Shown here piece by piece: positions 46,690 to 54,742 of a stretch of DNA of 64,000 nt; position 1 is the first letter of the stretch; each line of letters begins with the position of its first letter. The translations under genes and the position numbers were made by a program. This DNA comes from Thalassotalea eurytherma. Its GTDB lineage: Bacteria > Pseudomonadota > Gammaproteobacteria > Enterobacterales > Alteromonadaceae. Below the pieces are notes generated by a model. That model was not told where the DNA came from and made no database searches. It worked only from the letters and a program-made list of their open reading frames with translations. The stretch is from NCBI RefSeq assembly GCF_030161415.1, contig NZ_BSSU01000003.1:212797-276796 (forward strand), given 5' to 3'.

Positions 46690-47344
46690 GTCATACTGAC
46701 GAAGGTCAGTATCTCAGTTAACCTCTTTAGTCACTTAATGTAATTAATCTATATAATTTGAAACATTTCTTTCCCAGATTGCGGCCTACGCCACAATGAC
46801 TCAATAAACAACTACAGGGCAACAAAACTTCCCGTCATACTGACGAAGGTCAGTATCTTAAAATTCATTTGTAAAATATCTAAAAATACATCCATAGATT
46901 GCGGCCTACGCCACAATGACTCACAAAACTGCTTCAGAGAAAAAAACATCACCGTCATACTGACGAAGGTCAGTACCTTAAAATTCACTTGATAAAACAC
47001 CTCAAAAAATACAAACCTAGATTGCGGCCTGCGCCACATTGACTCACAAAACTGCTTCAGAGAAAAAAACATCACCGTCATACTGACGAAGGTCAGTATC
47101 TTAAAATTCATTTGATAAAACACCTCAAGAAATACATCCCTAGATTGCGGCCTGCGCCACAATGACTCACAAAACTGCTTCAGAGAAAAAAACATCACCG
47201 TCATACTGACAAAGGTCAGTATCTTAAAATTCACTTGATAAAACACCTCAAGAAATACATCCCTAGATTGCGGCCTTCGCCACAATGACTCAATAAACTA
47301 CTACGGGTAATCAGCCCCCCGTCATGCTGACGAAGGTCAGTATC
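46690..47344. repeat. Hairpin array I: alternating GTCATACTGAC and GATTGCGGCC hairpins, about 120-base period
   Basis: This non-coding stretch holds six left hairpins (46690, 46834, 46954, 47077, 47200, 47321: GTCATACTGAC, core GAAG, GTCAGTATC). Five right hairpins (46777, 46897, 47020, 47143, 47266: GATTGCGGCC, TTCGCC, ACAATGAC) alternate with them. From 46834 to 47289 the units are nearly identical including spacers and repeat every 120-123 bases, so they are a recent tandem amplification. The last left hairpin faces the GIY-YIG gene. A long frame across this array on the minus strand is a by-product of the 123-base (41-codon) period, not a gene. Confidence 0.92.
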
Positions 47345-47366
47345 TCTGCTAACCATAAGTTTTTCG

Positions 47367-47654
47367 TTAAGTTATATCATCATAAAGGTCAATCCAGTTT
47401 GGGTTGCTTTCATTAATCAGATTTTCTTTCCATGCCCTTTTCCATTGTTTTAACCTTTTCTCTCTCAAAATAGCGTCGTACATATCTTCATATTGCTCAA
47501 AATAAACGAGCTTTGTGGCGTTATATTTTTTAGTGAACCCTTCTAGCATTTTGTTTTTATGTTCAAAAACTCGCTGGACTAAGTTACTCGTTACGCCGAT
47601 ATAGAGGACGGAATTAGACTTATTCGATAGAATATAGATTGCTGGCTGTTTCAT
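47367..47654 (-). CDS. GIY-YIG nuclease family protein within a hairpin repeat unit
   Basis: 95 residues from the ATG at 47654, preceded by AAGGA 7 bases away. It is a single GIY-YIG domain of the COG2827/UPF0213 group. AIYILSN and VLYIGVT form the GIY and YIG strands, SNLVQRVFEHK supplies the catalytic Arg and His, and AILREKRLKQWKRAWK supplies the metal-binding Glu. It ends NPNWIDLYDD as in these small proteins. Such domains cut DNA, but members of this group are mostly uncharacterised. It is bounded by a left hairpin (47321-47344) and a right hairpin (47699-47722), so it occupies the place of the spacer in a repeat unit. A role in spreading the hairpins is inference. Confidence 0.88.
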   Translation of the reverse strand: MKQPAIYILSNKSNSVLYIGVTSNLVQRVFEHKNKMLEGFTKKYNATKLVYFEQYEDMYDAILREKRLKQWKRAWKENLINESNPNWIDLYDDIT

Positions 47655-47698
47655 AGTGAAGTCCTTTTCAACTATTGTTTGCTCCAACTATAGAATGA

Positions 47699-48275
47699 GA
47701 TTGTGGCCTTCGCCACAATGACTCAGTAAAAAACAATTTGAGCCACAATGACCCACAAAAAAAATTTAAGTAACAATGACCTAGTAAACTGCTAGACGGC
47801 AACAGAAAATCCGTCATACTGACGAAGGTCAGTATCTCTGTAGTTGCTCAAAGTAGTTCATCTAAAGAATTCAAAAACGTTACCTGCCTAGATTGCGGCC
47901 TACGCCACAATGACTCATAAAAAGAAATTAAGCCACAATGAATCATCCTAGTGCTGCAGGGAATCAGAAAATCCGTCATACTGACGAAGGTCAGTATCTC
48001 TGCAGTCTTTAAATGTAGTTCACCGGCAGAATTTGAAACGTTACCTACCTAGATTGCGGCCTTCGCCACAATGACTCAATCATGAGCGTCATACTGACGA
48101 AGGTTGGTATCTCTGTAATCTTTCAATGTAGTTCATCTAAAGAATTTGAAAACGTTACATGCCTAGATTGCGGCCTTCGCCACAATGACTCTTACAAAGG
48201 GTCTAAGCCACAATGACCAATTTTGCTGCTACAGGGCAGCAGAACATCACCGTCATACTGACGAAGGTCAGTATC
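47699..48275. repeat. Hairpin array II: continuation of array I after the GIY-YIG gene
   Basis: Right hairpins lie at 47699, 47891, 48052 and 48166, left hairpins at 47813, 47975, 48088 and 48252, with spacers of about 12-90 bases that are less alike than in array I. The right hairpin at 47699 has a fully paired stem ATTGTGGC/GCCACAAT, whereas most others carry a C-A mismatch on the plus strand. Extra right-hairpin tails (CACAATGAC) are scattered between. The array ends just before the rpiA promoter. No gene is seen here. Confidence 0.9.
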
Positions 48276-48290
48276 TCCTGAAAAATTCAG

Positions 48291-48319
48291 TCGAGAATAA
48301 TTCTTAGCCACTATATAAT
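48291..48319 (+). promoter_or_regulatory. Candidate sigma-70 promoter of rpiA
   Basis: TCGAGA (48291-48296) and TATAAT (48314-48319) are 17 bases apart, 46 bases before the rpiA start. The -10 is consensus and the -35 matches 4 of 6. The last hairpin of array II ends 15 bases upstream, so the repeat borders but does not disrupt the promoter. Confidence 0.55.
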
Positions 48320-48364
48320 GCATCACAATTATTTCACCCTCAAAATACTGCGTTAGGATCACCC

Positions 48365-49021
48365 ATGACTCAAGACGACATGAAAAAAGCAGCCGCACTA
48401 AAAGCATTAGAATACATAAAGCCAGACACTATTGTCGGTGTTGGTACGGGTTCTACGGTTAACCATTTTATTGATGCGTTGGCGACAATGAAAAACCAAA
48501 TTGTTGGCGCGGTATCAAGTTCAGATGCTTCTACAAAGCGTTTAGAAGCCCATGGTATTGAAGTGTTTGATTTAAACTCTGTTGATAACCTTGATGTATA
48601 CGTAGATGGTGCAGATGAAATTACTGAGCATTTTGCCATGATCAAAGGTGGTGGCGCAGCACTTACCCGTGAAAAAATTGTTGCTGCCGTTGCAAAAGAG
48701 TTTATCTGTATTGCCGATAGTTCTAAACAAGTGGGTGTTTTAGGTAACTTCCCGTTGCCTGTTGAAGTTATTCCAATGGCTCGCAGCTATGTGGCACGTG
48801 AACTCGTCAAATTAGGTGGCGATCCTGTGTATCGTGAAGGCGTTGTAACCGATAACGGCAATGTCATTCTAGATATTCATAATTTACAAATACTAGATCC
48901 TAAGCAAATGGAAATTGACATTAATGCACTGGTTGGTGTGGTAACTAATGGGTTATTTGCTTGTCGTGGCGCTAACACATTGATTTTAGGTACACCTGAC
49001 GGCGCTAAAGTTATCGCTTAA
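48365..49021 (+). CDS. rpiA: Ribose-5-phosphate isomerase A
   Basis: A 218-residue enzyme interconverting ribose-5-phosphate and ribulose-5-phosphate in the pentose phosphate pathway. It has [16 protein letters not shown] near residue 21, [20 protein letters not shown] near 80-99 with catalytic Asp and Glu, [20 protein letters not shown] near 100 and [10 protein letters not shown] near 125. Length equals E. coli RpiA (219). It is followed by a hairpin terminator and then serA, as in many gammaproteobacteria where rpiA and serA are neighbours. Confidence 0.97.
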   Translation: MTQDDMKKAAALKALEYIKPDTIVGVGTGSTVNHFIDALATMKNQIVGAVSSSDASTKRLEAHGIEVFDLNSVDNLDVYVDGADEITEHFAMIKGGGAALTREKIVAAVAKEFICIADSSKQVGVLGNFPLPVEVIPMARSYVARELVKLGGDPVYREGVVTDNGNVILDIHNLQILDPKQMEIDINALVGVVTNGLFACRGANTLILGTPDGAKVIA

Positions 49022-49043
49022 ACATCTGTTCAATATTTTCAAT

Positions 49044-49084
49044 ATAGGGTCAGTGTAAAAATATTACACTGACCCTATTTTTTT
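49044..49084 (+). terminator. rpiA terminator with GGGTCAG core
   Basis: A perfect 15-base-pair stem (49044-49058 with 49064-49078), ATAGGGTCAGTGTAA on the left, a 5-base loop, then six T. Core bases match the terminators at 46004 and 54690 except for a paired change in the middle of the stem. Confidence 0.9.
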
Positions 49085-49152
49085 GCTTTAGAGTTTTAAC
49101 ACTATATGTTAGTTTGGAACTCTAGACATCTAAATAAGAAATTAGTCGTATC

Positions 49153-50382
49153 ATGAGTAAAGTATCATTAGCAAAAGATAAAATTAAAATCTTATTGCTT
49201 GAAGGCGTTCACCAAAGTGCGGTAGAAGAGTTAAAGTCAAAAGGCTACACCAATATCGAATACTTAAAAACATCGTTAAGTGATCAAGAATTGATTGAAA
49301 AAATCAAAGATGTTCATTTTATTGGTATTCGTTCTCGCACCCAGTTAACAGAGCAAGTATTAGCGCACGCAAATAGGTTAGTAGCCATTGGTTGTTTCTG
49401 TATAGGTACAAACCAAGTTGAGCTGCCTGCAGCACAAATTCGTGGCATTCCGGTCTTTAACGCGCCATTTTCTAATACCCGTTCGGTAGCGGAGCTGGTA
49501 CTCGGTGAAATTTTATTATTACTTCGTGGTATTCCTGAAAAAAATGCTAAGGCACATCGAGGTGTGTGGAACAAATCTGCAGCAGGCAGTGTTGAAGCGC
49601 GTGGTAAGACACTAGGTATTATCGGTTATGGCCATATCGGTACACAACTGGGTATTTTAGCTGAAACGATTGGTATGAAAGTTCGCTTTTTTGATATTGA
49701 AACTAAGTTACCACTGGGTAACGCAAGCCAAGCTAGCAGTTTAACTCAGCTTTTTAAAGAAGCTGATGTCGTAAGTTTGCACGTTCCTGAAACTATACAA
49801 ACACAAAACATGATCAGTATTGCCGAATTTGATGCCATGAAAGACGGCGTTATTTTCATTAACGCTTCACGTGGCACGGTTGTCGATATTGACGCTCTTG
49901 CAAGCGCAGTTGAGAGCAAGAAAGTTGGTGGCGCTGCTATCGATGTATTTCCAGTTGAGCCAAAAAGCAATGATGAAGAGTTTATATCTCCATTACGTGC
50001 GTTTGACAACGTTATTCTTACACCACACGTTGGCGGCTCTACTAAAGAAGCGCAAGAAAACATTGGTCTTGAAGTTGCCAGTAAAATGGCGAAATACTCT
50101 GATAACGGCTCTACGCTTTCCGCTGTTAATTTCCCAGAAGTTTCATTGCCAGAGCACGCTGGAACTAGTCGACTACTTCATATTCACGAAAACCGCCCAG
50201 GAATCATCACGCAAATTAATACGATTTTCGCAGAAAATGACGTTAATATCGCAGCACAATACCTACAAACTGACGATAAAATCGGTTACGTTGTAATCGA
50301 TGTAGAAACGGAAAACAGTGAGAAAGCCTTAGCTAAATTAAAGCTTATTGACGGTACAATTCGCGCGCGTATATTGCACTAA
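49153..50382 (+). CDS. serA: D-3-phosphoglycerate dehydrogenase
   Basis: A 409-residue NAD-dependent enzyme for the first step of serine synthesis. It has IGIRSRTQLTEQVLAHA near residue 56, GKTLGIIGYGHIGTQLGILA near 150 for NAD binding, VVSLHVPET near 205, INASRGTVVDIDALASA near 235 with catalytic Arg, and ILTPHVGGSTKEAQENIG near 285 with catalytic His. A C-terminal ACT domain (LHIHENRPGIITQINTIFAE onwards) gives serine feedback control, as in the 410-residue E. coli enzyme. Confidence 0.97.
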   Translation: MSKVSLAKDKIKILLLEGVHQSAVEELKSKGYTNIEYLKTSLSDQELIEKIKDVHFIGIRSRTQLTEQVLAHANRLVAIGCFCIGTNQVELPAAQIRGIPVFNAPFSNTRSVAELVLGEILLLLRGIPEKNAKAHRGVWNKSAAGSVEARGKTLGIIGYGHIGTQLGILAETIGMKVRFFDIETKLPLGNASQASSLTQLFKEADVVSLHVPETIQTQNMISIAEFDAMKDGVIFINASRGTVVDIDALASAVESKKVGGAAIDVFPVEPKSNDEEFISPLRAFDNVILTPHVGGSTKEAQENIGLEVASKMAKYSDNGSTLSAVNFPEVSLPEHAGTSRLLHIHENRPGIITQINTIFAENDVNIAAQYLQTDDKIGYVVIDVETENSEKALAKLKLIDGTIRARILH

Positions 50383-50402
50383 GTTGATTGTGTAAGGGTT
50401 TG

Positions 50403-51076
50403 AGATTGCGGCCTTCGCCGCAATGACTTAAACACCTAACATGACCTATTCACGCTCTCAGACACTACCATGCGTCATACTGACGCAGGTCAGTATCTCC
50501 CTGCTCTAAAATACAGTTAGATATCTTATATAGGAGTATGAGATTGCGGCCTTCGCCGCAATGACACGTTATTCTGTCGTCCATCAAATCAAACTTTTGA
50601 CCGTCATACTGACGAAGGTCAGTATCTCCCTGCTCCAAAATATCATTAGATACCTTATATAAGAAAATGAGATTGCGGCCTTCGCCACAATGACTTGAAA
50701 CACCAGTAGTAATCTATTAATGCACTCTTGCACTACCATGCGTCATACTGACGCAGGTCAGTATCTCCCTATTTCAAAATACAAGTTGATAGCTTATTTA
50801 GGAGCATGAGACTGCGGCCTTCGCCACAATGACTTGAAACACCAGTAGTAATCTATTAATGCACTCTTGCACTACCAACCGTCATACTGACGAAGGTCAG
50901 TATCTCCCTGCTCCAAAATATCATTAGATACCTTATTCAGGAACTTGAGATTGCGGCCTTCGCCGCAATGACTTGAAACACCAGTAATGACCTACTTGCA
51001 CTCTCGGGCAAATGACTTAAAGGCCTATTGTTGCTCTCGCGCACTACCAAGCGTCATACTGACGAAGGTCAGTATC
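50403..51076. repeat. Hairpin array III between serA and pgpA
   Basis: Five right hairpins (50403, 50542, 50671, 50810, 50949) alternate with five left hairpins (50474, 50603, 50752, 50881, 51053). Three right copies have a fully paired GCGGCCTTCGCCGC stem. Two left copies have GACGCAGGTCAG in place of GACGAAGGTCAG, a variant not seen in arrays I, II and IV. Spacers repeat too, for example CACTCTTGCACTACCA twice. The array fills a convergent gap between serA and the pgpA operon. No gene is visible in it. Confidence 0.9.
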
Positions 51077-51084
51077 TCGCTCAT

Positions 51085-51120
51085 AAAAAAAGCAGAGTAG
51101 TGATACTCTGCATTTTGTTT
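51085..51120. terminator. Bidirectional terminator between serA and pgpA
   Basis: GCAGAGTA (51092-51099) and TACTCTGC (51104-51111) form a perfect 8-base-pair stem with a GTGA loop, with an A-run on the left and a T-rich run on the right. It ends the minus-strand ribH-nusB-thiL-pgpA transcript 16 bases past pgpA and can also stop plus-strand reading. Confidence 0.85.
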
Positions 51121-51135
51121 ATTGCGTGTCCCGTA

Positions 51136-51609
51136 TTACCAATTAACAACAAATATTAACTGCATCACAATTAACGCCATGAAGCCCGCTATCATGTCAT
51201 CGAGCATAATACCTAGCCCACTATGTAGCTTCTTATCAACGGCTGAAATAGGCCAAGGTTTTACAATATCGAAAAAACGAAAGAGTATAAAACCGGTAAT
51301 TATTGTGGTCGCGCTAACAGGGATCATAATCATGGTGATCATAAACCCAACAATTTCATCCCACACAATAGCGGGGTGATCATCAACACCAATCGCTTTA
51401 GCGGTATACCCACATATATGCACGCCAAACAGTGCCATAACAGATAAAACAGCCAAATATTGAGTAAGAGGTAAGTTTACAAAGATAAGAAATAATGGAA
51501 TAGCTGCTAGCGTGCCAAAGGTCCCCGGTGCCTTAGGTGCTAAACCACTGCCAAATCCTAGGGCTAAAAACTGAACTGGATCGCTCAACTTAAATTTTGC
51601 TGTCATCAT
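51136..51609 (-). CDS. pgpA: Phosphatidylglycerophosphatase A
   Basis: A 157-residue inner-membrane enzyme that removes phosphate from phosphatidylglycerophosphate. It has LALGFGSGLAPKAPGTFGTL near residue 15-34, VWDEIVGFMITM near 82 with catalytic acidic residues, FILFRFFDIVKPWPI near 107 and LGIMLDDMIAGFMAL near 130. Four hydrophobic segments are visible. Its start lies 11 bases after thiL, in the usual thiL-pgpA order. Confidence 0.95.
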   Translation of the reverse strand: MMTAKFKLSDPVQFLALGFGSGLAPKAPGTFGTLAAIPLFLIFVNLPLTQYLAVLSVMALFGVHICGYTAKAIGVDDHPAIVWDEIVGFMITMIMIPVSATTIITGFILFRFFDIVKPWPISAVDKKLHSGLGIMLDDMIAGFMALIVMQLIFVVNW

Positions 51610-51619
51610 TCAGTCCTTT

Positions 51620-52579
51620 TTATTCACTAAAATGTTCAAAGCCAGCAGTATTAATATTTACGGCTTGATCATTTAATGTTGTGGTAATTTTATTACTATT
51701 ATTTGTTTGGCCAATGCAACTAAACGCAATACCCAGTTGGCTTAATGCGGTTTCCATTCCTACTTTATTTGCTTCATCAACAACAAACAGTAGCTCATAG
51801 TCGTCACCACCATTGAGTGCTAATTCCGCAGCGTGATCGCCCATTGTGGCAATCATTCCTTTAGATAAAGGCAAGTTATCTAATACGATATTGGCGCCAA
51901 CTTGCGAATGCAAACAGATATGCGTTAAATCTGCAATCAACCCGTCGGAGATGTCAATCGCTGCCGAAGCATACAAACGAATCGTTTGGCCGGCAAGCAC
52001 ACGCGGTTTTGGGTAATCTAAACGTTCAATCACACTTTCACGAAATGCCGGTTCAACTAGCACTTCATTGTTTATGTGTTTTAACGCCAACGCTGCGTCG
52101 CCAATTTCACCGGTCACGTAAATCCATTGACCAGGTGTTGCACCACTGCGTTTTAATGCTGTGCCTTCTGGACAGAGGCCTTGCGCAGTTACCGTAATAC
52201 TCAATGGGCCTTGTGTTGTATCTCCACCAATAAGCTGAACATTGAAATATTCACATAATTCAAAAACGCCTTGGCAGAATTCATTAACCCAAGTTTCATC
52301 AATTTTAGGTAACGTTATGGCAATTGAGATCCAACTAGGCTCTGCACCCATTGCGGCTAAATCAGATAGATTGACTGCAACAGCTTTATGCCCAATGGCT
52401 CTAGGAGGAGTGTTTTGTGGGAAATGAACACCACTAACAAGCGTATCAGTGGTGATTGCAATTTCTTGGTTTTGTGGCGGTGAGATAAGTGCGCAGTCGT
52501 CACCTATCCCTAATGTCACTTCTTTTCGCTTAACTACTTGGTCTGTAAAGTAGCGTTTGATTAATTCAAACTCTTTCAT
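51620..52579 (-). CDS. thiL: Thiamine-monophosphate kinase
   Basis: A 319-residue enzyme of the PurM-like ATP-binding superfamily that phosphorylates thiamine phosphate to thiamine pyrophosphate. It has TLGIGDDCALISPP near residue 22, AVAVNLSDLAAMGAEPSWIS near 66, GGDTTQGPLSITVTAQG near 118, AIDISDGLIADLTHI near 205 and NGGDDYELLFVVD near 250. It follows nusB by 9 bases, a conserved arrangement. Confidence 0.96.
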   Translation of the reverse strand: MKEFELIKRYFTDQVVKRKEVTLGIGDDCALISPPQNQEIAITTDTLVSGVHFPQNTPPRAIGHKAVAVNLSDLAAMGAEPSWISIAITLPKIDETWVNEFCQGVFELCEYFNVQLIGGDTTQGPLSITVTAQGLCPEGTALKRSGATPGQWIYVTGEIGDAALALKHINNEVLVEPAFRESVIERLDYPKPRVLAGQTIRLYASAAIDISDGLIADLTHICLHSQVGANIVLDNLPLSKGMIATMGDHAAELALNGGDDYELLFVVDEANKVGMETALSQLGIAFSCIGQTNNSNKITTTLNDQAVNINTAGFEHFSE

Positions 52580-52587
52580 CGACCTTG

Positions 52588-53004
52588 TTACTCTTGTGGG
52601 CGAATAAGTTTAACCGCTTTATCAAGAACACCATTGATAAATTTGTGACTATCGTCAGCACCAAAAGCTTTTCCTAGCTCTATCGCTTCATTGATAACCA
52701 CTTTATACGGGACGTCTTGATTATGACTCAATTCGTAAATAGCTAAACGTAAAATCGCTTTTTCCACTTGGTCAATTTCATCAAGTGGACGATCAACGTG
52801 TGGTTCAATCGCTAAATCTAATTCAGCAACTGATGTCGTTACGCCACGAAAAAGCGACTGAAAGTATTCAATATCAAATCGGCGCTTCGTGTTTTCCGTT
52901 AAAAAGTGGGCTTCAATATCGCTGACATCGTTGCCACTAATTTGCCATGAATAAATTGCTTGAGTTGCAAATTCACGGGCTTTTCTTCTTGCAGATGGTT
53001 TCAC
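52588..53004 (-). CDS. nusB: Transcription antitermination factor NusB
   Basis: A 138-residue all-helical protein that binds boxA RNA with NusE (S10) in rRNA antitermination. It has [18 protein letters not shown] near residue 5-22, [20 protein letters not shown] followed by [13 protein letters not shown] near 85-115, and KFINGVLDK near the end. Length equals E. coli NusB (139). It follows ribH by 13 bases, the conserved ribH-nusB pair. Confidence 0.96.
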   Translation of the reverse strand: MKPSARRKAREFATQAIYSWQISGNDVSDIEAHFLTENTKRRFDIEYFQSLFRGVTTSVAELDLAIEPHVDRPLDEIDQVEKAILRLAIYELSHNQDVPYKVVINEAIELGKAFGADDSHKFINGVLDKAVKLIRPQE

Positions 53005-53017
53005 AAATAATCCCTGC

Positions 53018-53482
53018 TTAAAGTTGATCTAAAACGTTAACCATTTCTAACGCGCTAAGGGCAGCTTCGCCACCTTTATTTCCGGCTTTCGTACCAGCAC
53101 GCTCAATCGCTTGTTCAATAGAATCAGTTGTAATAACACCAAATGCTACTGGTGTTGTATATTCCATAGCTACTTGCGCTAAACCTTTGTTGCATTCACC
53201 TGCAACAAAATCGAAATGAGGGGTACCACCGCGAATTACTGCGCCAATTGCAATAATAGCGTCGTAATCGCCTTTTTGTGCAATACGCTTAGCTGCTACA
53301 GGAAGTTCATATGCACCAGGAACACGAATAATAGTGATATCATCTTCAGATACATTACCGTGACGTTTTAATGCATCTACAGCACCTTCAAGTAAGCTTT
53401 CTACGATAAAGCTGTTAAAGCGTGAAACAACGATTGCAAATTTTTTGCCTGAAGCAACAAATGAACCTTCAATGACTTTCAT
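53018..53482 (-). CDS. ribH: 6,7-dimethyl-8-ribityllumazine synthase
   Basis: A 154-residue lumazine synthase, the penultimate riboflavin step. It has [20 protein letters not shown] near residue 14, [19 protein letters not shown] near 50, and [20 protein letters not shown] with catalytic His near 78-97. [20 protein letters not shown] near 115 is also typical. It is first in the four-gene operon running to pgpA. The 217-base gap before the divergent gene at 53700 holds no recognised FMN riboswitch. Confidence 0.97.
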   Translation of the reverse strand: MKVIEGSFVASGKKFAIVVSRFNSFIVESLLEGAVDALKRHGNVSEDDITIIRVPGAYELPVAAKRIAQKGDYDAIIAIGAVIRGGTPHFDFVAGECNKGLAQVAMEYTTPVAFGVITTDSIEQAIERAGTKAGNKGGEAALSALEMVNVLDQL

Positions 53483-53699
53483 GTGTAAATACCTATAAAA
53501 AAAATTGCCGCAATTCTACCAAAGAGTTAGCTTTTTCGATACACGTTTATCAAAATAAAACCAAAGTATCATCTATTTACTGGCTAACATTTAATATTAG
53601 TCGGGTTTTCACGTATGATCGCTATATTTGAAAATAAAGCCTGCTAAAATCTGTTTACAGCGAGCTATTAAATCCTAACAATTTTATATAAAACCATTT

Positions 53700-54020
53700 A
53701 TGACAATATATTTTTCTACTGCCCAAATTAAAGAACTAGCGCCCTACTCACTTGCCGAACGTCGTAAAATTATAGAATTAGCAAACAACAAGTTACAGGC
53801 TCCTGAAAAGCTTGCGATAAATCTATTAAAGCTATTAGTTCTAATTCCGCCATTCATTGCACTTGCTCGAATTGATAGCTGGTGGTTAATGTTGCCAATA
53901 TTCGCTTTGCTTGCTGGGTACTTTTTAGTGATGCGCCCAGTTTCGTTTTGGTTTATTGATAAACATTTAGCAGGGGCAATTAAACAATTTGAAAGATCGA
54001 GAGATAAAACTGAAGAATAA
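53700..54020 (+). CDS. Small predicted membrane protein, function unknown
   Basis: A 106-residue protein with two hydrophobic helices, near residues 40-57 (LLKLLVLIPPFIALARI) and 61-80 (WWLMLPIFALLAGYFLVM). They are preceded by a charged helix (LAERRKIIELANNKLQ) and followed by a basic and acidic tail ending RSRDKTEE. It has no signal peptide and no enzymatic motif. It is divergent from ribH and followed by hairpin array IV. I do not recognise the family; it looks like a conserved hypothetical of marine gammaproteobacteria. Confidence 0.7.
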   Translation: MTIYFSTAQIKELAPYSLAERRKIIELANNKLQAPEKLAINLLKLLVLIPPFIALARIDSWWLMLPIFALLAGYFLVMRPVSFWFIDKHLAGAIKQFERSRDKTEE

Positions 54021-54066
54021 TTGAAAGTATTATTCTCTTTAATCAGTAAAGGGGACACTTTTGATT

Positions 54067-54600
54067 GTCATACTGACGGAGTTCAGTATCCCTATAGATT
54101 GCGGCCTTCGCCACAATGACGAATAGCTATACCCTTGTCACAATGACACGAAATTCTACTGTCCACCAAATCAAACGTTGACCGTCATACTGACGGAGTT
54201 CAGTATCCCTTTAGATTGCGGCCTTCGCCACAATGACGAGTAACAATGCCTTCGAGACAATGACGAGTAATTTTGTATTCGCTCAAATGACACTTTGAGC
54301 GTCATGCTGACGGAGGTCAGTATCCCTTTAGATTGCGGCCTTCGCCACAATGACGAGTAACAATGCCTTCGAGACAATGACGAGTAACAATGCCTTCGAG
54401 ACAATGACAAGCAAATATCCCTTCGAAACAATGACACGTAATTTTGTATTCGCTCAAATGACACTTTGAGTGTCATGCTGACGGAGGTCAGTATCCCTTT
54501 ATATTGCGGCCTTCGCCACAATGACAAGTAACAATGCCTTCGAGACAATGACAAGTAAATATGCCTGCGAGACAATAACCGGCAAATATGCCTTTGCCAC
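54067..54600. repeat. Hairpin array IV: compact left-right pairs plus 27-base tandem repeats
   Basis: Four tight pairs occur: left hairpins at 54067, 54184, 54301 and 54472, right hairpins at 54097, 54214, 54331 and 54502, with only 6 bases between. The first two left copies read GACGGAGTTCAG, the last two GACGGAGGTCAG, a local variant. Pairs repeat every 117 bases, except that the last interval is 171 because two extra 27-base units (core CAATGCCTTCGAGACAATGAC-like) are inserted. The same unit continues to about 54600 in decaying copies. A long minus-strand frame across it is not a gene. The array sits in a convergent gap. Confidence 0.9.
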
Positions 54601-54688
54601 AATATTGAATGACTATAAGCGCGAAGGATAGTCTAAACAGTGATGAAACAGTGGCTACTTTCCATTAAAAAACAACAGCTATAAAACG

Positions 54689-54727
54689 AAAAAAGGGTCA
54701 GCGTAACACTTTACGCTGACCCTTTTT
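54689..54727. terminator. Bidirectional terminator with GGGTCAG core after ppiD
   Basis: A perfect 17-base-pair stem (54690-54706 with 54711-54727), AAAAAGGGTCAGCGTAA on the left and a 4-base loop CACT, 15 bases past the ppiD stop on the minus strand. A and T runs on both sides allow stopping in both directions. It shares its core with the terminators at 46004 and 49044. Confidence 0.9.
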
Positions 54728-54742
54728 ATTTATTTCAACTAT

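Noticed and set aside
46812..47285. 157-codon minus-strand frame with repeated WRRPQS-like peptide
   Set aside because: It lies wholly in hairpin array I and repeats with the 123-base unit; no ribosome site and no family. It is a by-product of the repeat period.
46690..48275. CRISPR array
   Set aside because: Repeats are palindromes of two alternating kinds with repeated, not unique, spacers of varying length, and no cas genes are near.
53483..53699. FMN riboswitch before ribH
   Set aside because: None of the conserved FMN-element segments was recognisable in this 217-base gap.
54171..54602. 143-codon minus-strand frame rich in SLSRRH
   Set aside because: It lies wholly in hairpin array IV and translates the 27-base and 117-base repeats.
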